From Synechococcaceae bacterium WB4_1_0192 (lineage in GTDB: Bacteria > Cyanobacteriota > Cyanobacteriia > PCC-6307 > Cyanobiaceae), in assembly GCA_009926195.1 (NCBI GenBank), contig RFPK01000122.1, forward strand, positions 1 to 6,146: 6,146 bases of DNA. Direction: 5' to 3'. A program made the position numbers and the translations under genes. Below the pieces are notes generated by a model. It made no database searches and was not told the origin of the DNA. It was given only the letters and a program-made list of their open reading frames with translations. Positions 1 through 5,222 of the stretch are shown here, one piece after another. Each line of letters starts with the position of its first letter. The stretch's first letter is position 1.

Positions 1-1
1 C

Positions 2-931
2 ATTGCCGGCATCTTCCACATCACCACCCGTCCGCCTGAGCGCCTCTACAAGGCCCTGCGCATGGGCAACATCGAGACCGTTCTGGCCAGCGCCATCGCC
101 GCCGTGTTCTTCGCCGCCTTCGTGGTGGCCGGCACCATGTGGTACGGCGCAGCCGCCACTCCGGTCGAGCTGTTCGGCCCCACCCGCTATCAGTGGGACC
201 AGGGCTACTTCAAGACCGAGATCAACCGGCGTGTGCAGACCGCACTCGACAACGGTGCCACCAAGGAACAGGCCTATGCGGCCATCCCTGAGAAGCTGGC
301 CTTCTACGACTACGTCGGCAACAGCCCCGCCAAGGGTGGTCTGTTCCGCGTCGGCCCGATGGTGAACGGCGACGGCCTGCCCACCGGCTGGCTGGGTCAC
401 GTCAGCTTCACCGACAAGGACGGCCGTGATCTGCAGGTGCGTCGTCTGCCCAACTTCTTCGAGAACTTCCCCGTGGTTCTTGAGGACAACCAGGGCATCG
501 TTCGCGCCGACATCCCCTTCCGCCGCGCTGAAGCGAAGTACTCCTTCGAGCAGACCGGTGTGACCGCCACCGTCTATGGCGGCGCCCTCAACGGCAAGAC
601 CTTCACCGATCCGGCCGAGGTCAAGCGCCTGGCCCGCAAGGCCCAGCTGGGTGAAGCGTTCGAGTTCGACCGCGACACCTATCACTCCGACGGCACCTTC
701 CGCAGCTCACCCCGCGGCTGGTTCACCTTCGGCCACGCCTGCTTCGCTCTCCTCTTCTTCTTCGGCCACATCTGGCACGGTGCTCGCACCCTCTACCGCG
801 ATGTGTTCGCCGGTATCGATCCGGACCTCGGCGAGCAGGTGGAGTTCGGTTTGTTCCAGAAACTGGGCGACCGTTCCACCCGTCGTCTGCCCGAGGGCTA
901 CGTGCCCCCGGCTGGCACCACCCTCAGCTGA
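2..931 (+). CDS. psbB: Photosystem II CP47 chlorophyll-binding core antenna protein (5' end outside the window)
   Basis: CP47 is an integral thylakoid membrane protein of the photosystem II core; it binds antenna chlorophyll a and passes excitation to the D1/D2 reaction centre. The open frame enters at position 2 with no start, so the gene is cut by the window edge; 309 residues remain. The fragment begins at the end of a membrane helix (IAGIFH), continues with a conserved segment (RPPERLYKALRMGNIETV), one membrane helix (fragment residues about 23-47), the large lumenal loop, a last helix (about 238-258) and a cytoplasmic tail. Assuming a 210-residue offset, the histidines at fragment 6, 133, 245, 256 and 259 fall exactly on CP47 positions 216, 343, 455, 466 and 469, known chlorophyll ligands. 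This implies a full length near 519 residues, normal for the family. No disruption is seen. psbT follows 15 nt later. Confidence 0.98.
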   Translation: MAGIFHITTRPPERLYKALRMGNIETVLASAIAAVFFAAFVVAGTMWYGAAATPVELFGPTRYQWDQGYFKTEINRRVQTALDNGATKEQAYAAIPEKLAFYDYVGNSPAKGGLFRVGPMVNGDGLPTGWLGHVSFTDKDGRDLQVRRLPNFFENFPVVLEDNQGIVRADIPFRRAEAKYSFEQTGVTATVYGGALNGKTFTDPAEVKRLARKAQLGEAFEFDRDTYHSDGTFRSSPRGWFTFGHACFALLFFFGHIWHGARTLYRDVFAGIDPDLGEQVEFGLFQKLGDRSTRRLPEGYVPPAGTTLS

Positions 932-934
932 TCC

Positions 935-942
935 AGAGGAGA
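935..942 (+). promoter_or_regulatory. Shine-Dalgarno sequence of psbT
   Basis: AGAGGAGA lies 4-5 nt before the psbT ATG, inside the short psbB-psbT gap. It is the only strong anti-Shine-Dalgarno match directly before a start in this window; the other five starts lack one. It suggests efficient independent initiation on psbT rather than dependence on coupling to psbB. Confidence 0.8.
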
Positions 943-946
943 TCCC

Positions 947-1042
947 ATGGAGAGCTTCGCCTACATCCTGATCCTGACCCTGGCCATTTCCACCCTGTTC
1001 TTCGCCATCGCCTTCCGCGATCCCCCGAAGATCGGCAAGTGA
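947..1042 (+). CDS. psbT: Photosystem II reaction centre protein T
   Basis: PsbT is a single-helix small subunit of photosystem II located near the dimer interface in the thylakoid membrane; published work links it to dimer stability and to recovery of the acceptor side after photodamage. The reading frame gives 31 residues starting MESFAYILIL, with one hydrophobic helix (about residues 4-23) and the typical polar end FRDPPKIGK. Length and sequence match the family closely throughout. The start is fixed by the strong ribosome binding site just upstream and by the usual N-terminus of the family. It follows psbB by 15 nt and is almost certainly on the same transcript; an intrinsic terminator begins about 25 nt after its stop. 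Short genes like this are easily missed by length-based gene finders. Confidence 0.98.
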   Translation: MESFAYILILTLAISTLFFAIAFRDPPKIGK

Positions 1043-1066
1043 TCACCTGGCTGGCAGGTTTCAGCG

Positions 1067-1091
1067 ACCCCCGCTTCGGCGGGGGTTTTTT
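1067..1091 (+). terminator. Rho-independent terminator of the psbB-psbT transcript
   Basis: An 8-bp stem pairs 1067-1074 (ACCCCCGC) with 1079-1086 (GCGGGGGT) around a TTCG loop, and six T residues run through 1091. C(UUCG)G is an exceptionally stable tetraloop. Stem, loop and T-run together form a textbook intrinsic terminator on the + strand. No A-run precedes the stem, so it should act in one direction only. Confidence 0.92.
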
Positions 1092-1134
1092 CATGGCATG
1101 ACAGCACGCTCGTCGGGATCGGCACGGCGGCCAA

Positions 1135-1241
1135 TCTCAACAGGACACGGCCCTGGCTCTGGCGGGGCACCAGTCTCAAGGCGGGCTGCGGCGGTTGCTT
1201 GCACCAGTCTTGAGACCCATCCTCACGGCTGACTTCTCAAG
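1135..1241. repeat. Cluster of four TCTCAA cores with an imperfect 10-bp inverted repeat
   Basis: TCTCAA occurs at 1135-1140, 1174-1179 and 1235-1240 on the + strand and as TTGAGA at 1210-1215. The second and third copies sit in an inverted pair, GTCTCAAG (1173-1180) and CTTGAGAC (1209-1216), extendable to 10 pairs with one G-T and one further C-G pair, around a 24-nt loop. GCACCAGTCT is also directly repeated at 1167-1176 and 1201-1210. The cluster lies in the psbT-nrdR gap, between the terminator and the putative nrdR promoter. A protein-binding region or an RNA hairpin are both possible; nothing identifies which. The arrangement is seen directly; any function is inference. Confidence 0.5.
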
Positions 1242-1262
1242 CAGCCAGAAGCTGTCTACACT
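1234..1262 (+). promoter_or_regulatory. Putative promoter of nrdR
   Basis: TACACT at 1257-1262 is a good -10 element. Seventeen bases upstream lies TTCTCA (1234-1239), which matches four of six positions of TTGACA. Transcription would start near 1269, leaving a leader of about 23 nt before the nrdR ATG at 1292. The location, after a strong terminator and before the first gene of the next unit, fits. No sequence resembling the known NrdR box (a palindrome around CWATATWG) is visible, so autoregulation is not supported. Prediction by eye only. Confidence 0.4.
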
Positions 1263-1291
1263 TGTGCGGAACAGATTGCGGTTGATCGGGC

Positions 1292-1774
1292 ATGCAGTGC
1301 CCCTCTTGTCAGCACACCGACAGCCGCGTACTTGAGTCGCGCTCGGCGGATTCCGGCCGCAGTGTGCGGCGCCGGCGTGAATGTCTGCACTGCGATTTCC
1401 GCTTCACCACCTACGAGCGGGTTGAAACCGTGCCGATCACGGTGCTCAAGCGCACCGGATCGCGGGAGGCCTTCAACCGTGGCAAGTTGTTGCATGGGCT
1501 CCTGCGCGCCTGCGAGAAGACCGGTCTCGATCCCGCACGCCTCGAGGGCGTGGTCGATGAGCTGGAGCTGCACCTGCAGGCCCGCAGCGGTCGTGAGGTG
1601 AGCAGCAGCGAGATCGGCGAACTCGTGCTGCAGCAGCTCGCCGGGATCAGTGATGTGGCCTATGTCCGCTTCGCCTCGGTCTATCGCCAGTTCCAGAGCG
1701 TCAGCGATTTTGTGGCCACGCTGGAGGGCCTGAGTCGCGAGCCCCTGGCCAAGCGCCTGGCGGCGGTGATCTGA
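1292..1774 (+). CDS. nrdR: Transcriptional repressor NrdR of ribonucleotide reductase genes
   Basis: NrdR is a cytoplasmic zinc- and nucleotide-binding repressor that senses ATP/dATP through an ATP-cone and represses ribonucleotide reductase operons. The 160-residue product has the usual family length. Residues 1-44 form a zinc ribbon with cysteines 3, 6, 31 and 34, separated by the basic stretch RSVRRRREC (23-31). The ATP-cone domain follows (about 46-136), beginning PITVLKRTGSREAFNRGKL and including the conserved YVRFASVYRQF segment near residues 124-134. The start is secure because the family begins M-x-C-P-x-C. No ribosome binding site is visible. No ribonucleotide reductase gene lies in the window, so its targets must be elsewhere. 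Its gene is separated from psbT by a terminator and from the S1 gene by 144 nt. Confidence 0.97.
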   Translation: MQCPSCQHTDSRVLESRSADSGRSVRRRRECLHCDFRFTTYERVETVPITVLKRTGSREAFNRGKLLHGLLRACEKTGLDPARLEGVVDELELHLQARSGREVSSSEIGELVLQQLAGISDVAYVRFASVYRQFQSVSDFVATLEGLSREPLAKRLAAVI

Positions 1775-1918
1775 GCCCCTCCGCCACGCAGCCACGCGAC
1801 GCTCCCGCAACAGCGGGTATCCGGCTTGCCGCTCTGTAAGATGGCGGATTCCTCTGTGCCCGTCGGCGGGTGGCGCAGGGGCTCCTTCGTACTGCCCAGA
1901 GCAGGCCGCCATCGCACC
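1775..1918 (+). other. Leader region of the S1 gene
   Basis: These 144 nt separate nrdR from the chosen S1 start. They contain a TAAGAT sequence (1837-1842) that could be a -10 element but has no convincing -35, a small hairpin candidate CCCG-TCGG-CGGG (1859-1870), and GGGC (1879-1882) able to pair with GCCC (1894-1897). The stretch from 1826 is also open in the S1 frame, with possible starts TTG 1826 and ATG 1841. No T-run terminator for nrdR is seen. In other bacteria S1 synthesis is autogenously controlled through its mRNA leader, so structure here would make sense, but that is inference. Confidence 0.3.
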
Positions 1919-2995
1919 ATGACCGTGACCCCTTCCGATCTCAGCAGCACGCTCGAGACCGACGCTCAGGACTTCGCCACCGAGGCGGCTGAAGCCGACT
2001 TCGCCGCTGAGCTCGATCTCGGCATCCCGGAAGAGGTGCCCAGCGCCGACGACCCCAGCAGCCGCGCCGCTGCCCGCGATCTCGATGGCGTTGGCTTCAC
2101 GCTCGATGAGTTCGCGTCGCTGCTCAGCAAGTACGACTACAACTTCAAGCCTGGCGACGTGGTGAAGGGCACCGTGTTCGCCATGGAGCCCAAGGGCGCC
2201 ATGATCGACATCGGCGCCAAGACCGCCGCCTTCATGCCGATGCAGGAGGTGTCGATCAACCGGGTGGAGAGCATCAGCGATGTGCTCGAGCCCGGTGAGG
2301 TCCGTGAGTTCTTCATCCTCAGTGAGGAGAACGAGGACGGCCAGCTCACCCTCTCGATCCGCCGCATCGAGTACCAGCGCGCCTGGGAGCGGGTGCGTCA
2401 GCTTCAGAAGGAAGACGCCACCATCTACTCCGAGGTGTTCGCCACCAACCGCGGTGGTGCCCTGGTGCGGGTCGAAGGTCTGCGTGGCTTCATCCCCGGC
2501 AGCCACATCAGCACCCGCAAGCCCAAGGAAGACCTGGTGGCGGACTTCCTGCCCCTCAAGTTCCTGGAGGTGGACGAGGAGCGCAACCGCCTGGTGCTCA
2601 GCCATCGCCGCGCCCTGGTGGAGCGCAAGATGAACCGCCTCGAGGTGGGCGAAGTGGTGATCGGTACCGTCCGCGGCATCAAGCCCTACGGCGCCTTCAT
2701 CGACATCGGTGGTGTCAGTGGCCTGCTGCACATCTCCGAGATCAGCCACGAGCACATTGAGACGCCGCACACGGTGCTCAACGTGAACGATCAGATGAAG
2801 GTCATGATCATCGACCTCGACGCCGAGCGCGGTCGCATCTCCCTCTCCACCAAGGCGCTTGAGCCGGAGCCGGGCGACATGCTCACCGATCCTCAGAAGG
2901 TGTTCGAGAAGGCCGAGGAGATGGCTGCCCGCTACAAGCAGATGCTGCTGGAGCAGGCTGAGGATCTTGAGCCGATGGGCGTCACCCTCGACTGA
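1919..2995 (+). CDS. rpsA: 30S ribosomal protein S1 (three S1 domains)
   Basis: S1 binds single-stranded mRNA on the small ribosomal subunit and helps place it for initiation. From ATG 1919 the product has 358 residues. An acidic N-terminal segment (about 12-45, twelve D/E and no K/R) is followed by three S1 RNA-binding domains: about 77-149 (KPGDVVKGTVFAMEPKGAMI), a more divergent one at about 166-230 (GGALVRVEGLRGFIPGSHIS), and a canonical one at about 242-312 (VGEVVIGTVRGIKPYGAFID). A charged tail of about 45 residues ends the protein. Three domains are usual for cyanobacteria and plastids, against six in Escherichia coli. The frame is open upstream to TTG 1826 and ATG 1841; I chose 1919 because MTVTPSD resembles cyanobacterial S1 starts and the upstream part looks like leader. 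Cyanobacteria often carry a second S1 gene, so this is probably the one called rps1a. The HAD gene follows after 16 nt. Confidence 0.95.
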   Translation: MTVTPSDLSSTLETDAQDFATEAAEADFAAELDLGIPEEVPSADDPSSRAAARDLDGVGFTLDEFASLLSKYDYNFKPGDVVKGTVFAMEPKGAMIDIGAKTAAFMPMQEVSINRVESISDVLEPGEVREFFILSEENEDGQLTLSIRRIEYQRAWERVRQLQKEDATIYSEVFATNRGGALVRVEGLRGFIPGSHISTRKPKEDLVADFLPLKFLEVDEERNRLVLSHRRALVERKMNRLEVGEVVIGTVRGIKPYGAFIDIGGVSGLLHISEISHEHIETPHTVLNVNDQMKVMIIDLDAERGRISLSTKALEPEPGDMLTDPQKVFEKAEEMAARYKQMLLEQAEDLEPMGVTLD

Positions 2996-3011
2996 TCAGC
3001 CGGATCCTTCC

Positions 3012-3815
3012 ATGGCTCAGCTGCTGCTGCGCGGCATCGAACTCGGTGAGGTGGAGGCGGTGCTGTTCGACAAGGACGGCACCCTCAGCATCAGCGAGCC
3101 CCAACTGGTGACCCTGGCCCAGGCCAGGGTCTTTCTTTGTCTGGATCAGGTCGAGGAGCGGCTCCGGCCCGCCCTCTCCGAGCTGCTGCATCGCGCCTAC
3201 GGCTTGCGGACCCAGCCCCATGCCGCGGATCCGGCAGCGGCGGCCATCTGTCCGGCCGGCATCACGGCCGTGGCCAGTCGCGATCACAACCTGATCGCCA
3301 CCGCCACCGCCCTGGTGCAGGTGGGGCTCGGCTGGCCGGAGGCCCTGGCCATCAGCGAGCAGGTGTTCGCGCAGGCGGATGCGGCCGATGCCCGCCGCGC
3401 AGCCGGTGCCGCTGCGGGCGCGACCAGCCGCACCACCGAGGGCCTGCACGACTGGCTGGGGAGGCTGCAGGCGGCCGGTGTGCGCTGTGCCGTGATCAGC
3501 AACGACGATGTCGCCGGCATCGAGACCTTCCTCAGCGCGCACGGGCTGAGTGCCTTTTTCGGCGCGATCTGGAGCGCTGAGCATTCCCCCCGCAAGCCCG
3601 ATCCAGCCGCCGTCCATGCGCTCTGCGCGCTCCTGGGGGTCAGCGCCGCACGCTGTGCGCTGATCGGCGATGCCAACAGTGATCTGCGCATGGCCGTGGC
3701 TGCCGGCATTCCCCATCAGCGGGCTCTCGGCTATACGGCGGCCTGGAGTGCACCGCCGCCCCTGGCGGAGCCCCATCCTCGCGTGCATCACTGGGATGAA
3801 CTGGTCCTGGCCTGA
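3012..3815 (+). CDS. HAD-superfamily hydrolase, probable phosphatase of unknown substrate
   Basis: HAD hydrolases usually remove phosphate through an aspartyl-phosphate intermediate; this one is probably cytoplasmic, as no signal peptide or membrane helix is seen. From ATG 3012 the product has 267 residues. All four motifs are present: motif I FDKDGT with nucleophile D20 and acid/base D22, motif II VISND with S163, motif III K195 in RKPDP, and motif IV GDANSD with D220 and D224. The roughly 140 residues between motifs I and II form a helical C1-type cap, as in the phosphoglycolate phosphatase/beta-phosphoglucomutase group, with an alanine-rich stretch at 119-137. The cap sequence does not let me name a substrate; phosphoglycolate phosphatase is possible but unproved. 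The start was chosen because it lies 16 nt after the S1 stop and just before motif I; upstream residues would overlap the S1 gene in another frame. Tight spacing suggests co-transcription with S1. Confidence 0.9.
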   Translation: MAQLLLRGIELGEVEAVLFDKDGTLSISEPQLVTLAQARVFLCLDQVEERLRPALSELLHRAYGLRTQPHAADPAAAAICPAGITAVASRDHNLIATATALVQVGLGWPEALAISEQVFAQADAADARRAAGAAAGATSRTTEGLHDWLGRLQAAGVRCAVISNDDVAGIETFLSAHGLSAFFGAIWSAEHSPRKPDPAAVHALCALLGVSAARCALIGDANSDLRMAVAAGIPHQRALGYTAAWSAPPPLAEPHPRVHHWDELVLA

Positions 3816-3915
3816 ACGCCCAGCCGTCCCGGTCGCCGTCTTGTGTCCTCGCCTGCACGAGGCCTGGGCCACCGCGACATAAGGTTGTGGGCTCGTCAGT
3901 GATTTCCGGACCGGC
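3816..3915 (+). other. HAD-metK intergenic region
   Basis: This 100-nt gap contains a small hairpin candidate, CCTCG (3847-3851) pairing with CGAGG (3858-3862) around CCTGCA, without a T-run, so it is not a convincing terminator. CATAAG at 3878-3883 resembles a -10 element at four of six positions but no -35 lies at the right distance. I looked for an S-adenosylmethionine riboswitch before metK and saw no recognisable one; the gap is also short for the larger classes. Confidence 0.3.
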
Positions 3916-5184
3916 ATGAGCAGCCCCACCGGCTCCCCCTCCCGTTACGTCTTCACCTCTGAGTCGGTGACTGAGGGGCACCCCGACAAGATCTGTGATC
4001 AGGTGAGCGATGCGGTGCTTGATGCTCTGCTTGCCCAGGATCCGGCTTCACGTGTGGCCTGCGAGACCGTCGTCAACACCGGTCTGTGCCTGATCACCGG
4101 TGAGGTCACCACCAACGCCCGGGTCGACTTCAACACCCTGGTGCGCGGCGTGATCGAGCGCATCGGCTACAGCGGTGCCCGCGCCGGTGGCTTCGATGCC
4201 CACAGCTGCGCCGTGCTGGTGGCCCTTGACCAGCAGTCGCCCGACATCGCCCAGGGCGTCGATGAGGCCGATGACCATGCCGGCGATCCGCTGGATCTCG
4301 TGGGCGCCGGCGACCAGGGCATCATGTTCGGCTACGCCTGCAACGAAACGCCGGAGCTGATGCCGCTGCCGATCAGCCTGGCCCACCGCCTGGCCCGGCG
4401 CCTGGCGGAGGTCCGCCACAACGGCACCCTGGGCTACCTGCTGCCCGACGGCAAGACCCAGGTGAGCGTCGTTTACGAGAACGACGTGCCCGTGGCGATC
4501 GACACGATCCTGATCTCCACCCAGCACACCGCCGAGATCGACGGCATCAGCGAGGAGAAGGCCCTGCGTGAGCGCATCGCCGCCGACCTCTGGAGCCATG
4601 TGGTCGAGCCCGCCACCAGCGATCTCAACCTCAAGCCCAGCCAGGAGGCCACCCGGTTCCTGGTGAATCCCACCGGCAAGTTCGTGGTGGGTGGTCCCCA
4701 GGGTGATGCCGGCCTCACCGGCCGCAAGATCATCGTGGATACCTACGGCGGCTACGCCCGTCACGGCGGCGGTGCCTTCTCCGGCAAGGACCCCACCAAG
4801 GTGGACCGCTCCGCCGCCTATGCCGCCCGCTACGTGGCCAAGGCCCTGGTGGCCGCTGGCCTGGCCCGCAAGGCTGAAGTGCAGCTGAGCTATGCCATCG
4901 GCGTGGCCAAGCCGGTCAGCATCCTGGTGGAGAGCTTCGGTACGGGAGCCATCAGCAACGCCGACCTCACCGCTCTGGTGCAGGAGCACTTCGATCTGCG
5001 GCCCGGCGCCATCATCGAGACCTTCGGTCTGCGCCAGCTGCCCCAACAGCGCGGTGGTCGCTTCTATCAGGACGTGGCCGCCTACGGTCACTTCGGCCGC
5101 AGCGACCTCAGCCTTCCCTGGGAGAACGTCGAGGCGATCGCCTCCAGCCTGAAGCAGGCCACGGCCGCCCGCATCGCCGCCTGA
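3916..5184 (+). CDS. metK: S-adenosylmethionine synthase (methionine adenosyltransferase)
   Basis: MetK makes S-adenosylmethionine from methionine and ATP, releasing phosphate and diphosphate; the product is the methyl donor for chlorophyll synthesis, DNA/RNA methylation and other reactions. The enzyme is a cytoplasmic homotetramer using Mg2+ and K+. The 422-residue product has the family signatures in order: VTEGHPDKICDQVSDA (18-33, with H22 and D24 at the ATP/metal site), GAGDQGIMFGYA (130-141), DAGLTGRKIIVDTYGG (264-279) and the glycine-rich GGGAFSGKDPTKVDRSAAY (284-302). It is somewhat longer than the 384-residue E. coli enzyme, in keeping with cyanobacterial versions, and shows no missing motif. 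The start ATG 3916 places YVFTSESVTEGHPDK at the expected distance. No ribosome binding site is visible. It lies 100 nt after the HAD gene and 38 nt before the sugar kinase. Confidence 0.98.
   Translation: MSSPTGSPSRYVFTSESVTEGHPDKICDQVSDAVLDALLAQDPASRVACETVVNTGLCLITGEVTTNARVDFNTLVRGVIERIGYSGARAGGFDAHSCAVLVALDQQSPDIAQGVDEADDHAGDPLDLVGAGDQGIMFGYACNETPELMPLPISLAHRLARRLAEVRHNGTLGYLLPDGKTQVSVVYENDVPVAIDTILISTQHTAEIDGISEEKALRERIAADLWSHVVEPATSDLNLKPSQEATRFLVNPTGKFVVGGPQGDAGLTGRKIIVDTYGGYARHGGGAFSGKDPTKVDRSAAYAARYVAKALVAAGLARKAEVQLSYAIGVAKPVSILVESFGTGAISNADLTALVQEHFDLRPGAIIETFGLRQLPQQRGGRFYQDVAAYGHFGRSDLSLPWENVEAIASSLKQATAARIAA
5131..5144. repeat. HIP1-type palindrome within metK
   Basis: The octamer GCGATCGC (5134-5141), known as HIP1 and over-represented in many cyanobacterial genomes, sits at the centre of a perfect 14-bp palindrome, GAGGCGATCGCCTC. 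It is the only copy I found in 6.1 kb. A rough composition-based estimate gives about 0.2 copies by chance, so a single occurrence says little about whether this genome is HIP1-rich. Confidence 0.5.
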
Positions 5185-5222
5185 GGTCGTTGTCGGCCTG
5201 AACGCCGTCGCCTGTCCTGGTC

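Noticed and set aside
1256..2770. A 504-codon open frame on the - strand opposite nrdR and S1
   Set aside because: It lies opposite two clearly conserved + strand genes; high GC with biased third positions keeps such antisense frames open. Its translation is low in complexity (His, Gly, Ala, Leu rich) with no recognisable domain.
3847..3862. Hairpin CCTCG/CGAGG as a terminator after the HAD gene
   Set aside because: The stem is only 5 bp and no T-run follows.
3816..3915. Possible S-adenosylmethionine riboswitch before metK
   Set aside because: Only one 5-bp hairpin is visible, there is no multi-helix architecture and no terminator or ribosome-site sequester.
2982..3929. A 315-codon open frame on the - strand opposite the HAD gene
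   Set aside because: The + strand gene has all four HAD motifs; the antisense product has no recognisable motif.
4048..5091. A 347-codon open frame on the - strand opposite metK
   Set aside because: Entirely within metK, with a repetitive Gly/Ala/His/Asp-rich translation typical of an antisense shadow of a GC-rich gene.
5134..5141. HIP1 octamer as evidence for a HIP1-rich freshwater lineage
   Set aside because: One copy in 6.1 kb of GC-rich sequence is close to what chance allows.
3809..5206. Exact 12-bp direct repeat GGCCTGAACGCC at 3809-3820 and 5195-5206, near the ends of the HAD and metK genes
   Set aside because: About one chance 12-mer match is expected in a window this size, and the first copy is partly coding.
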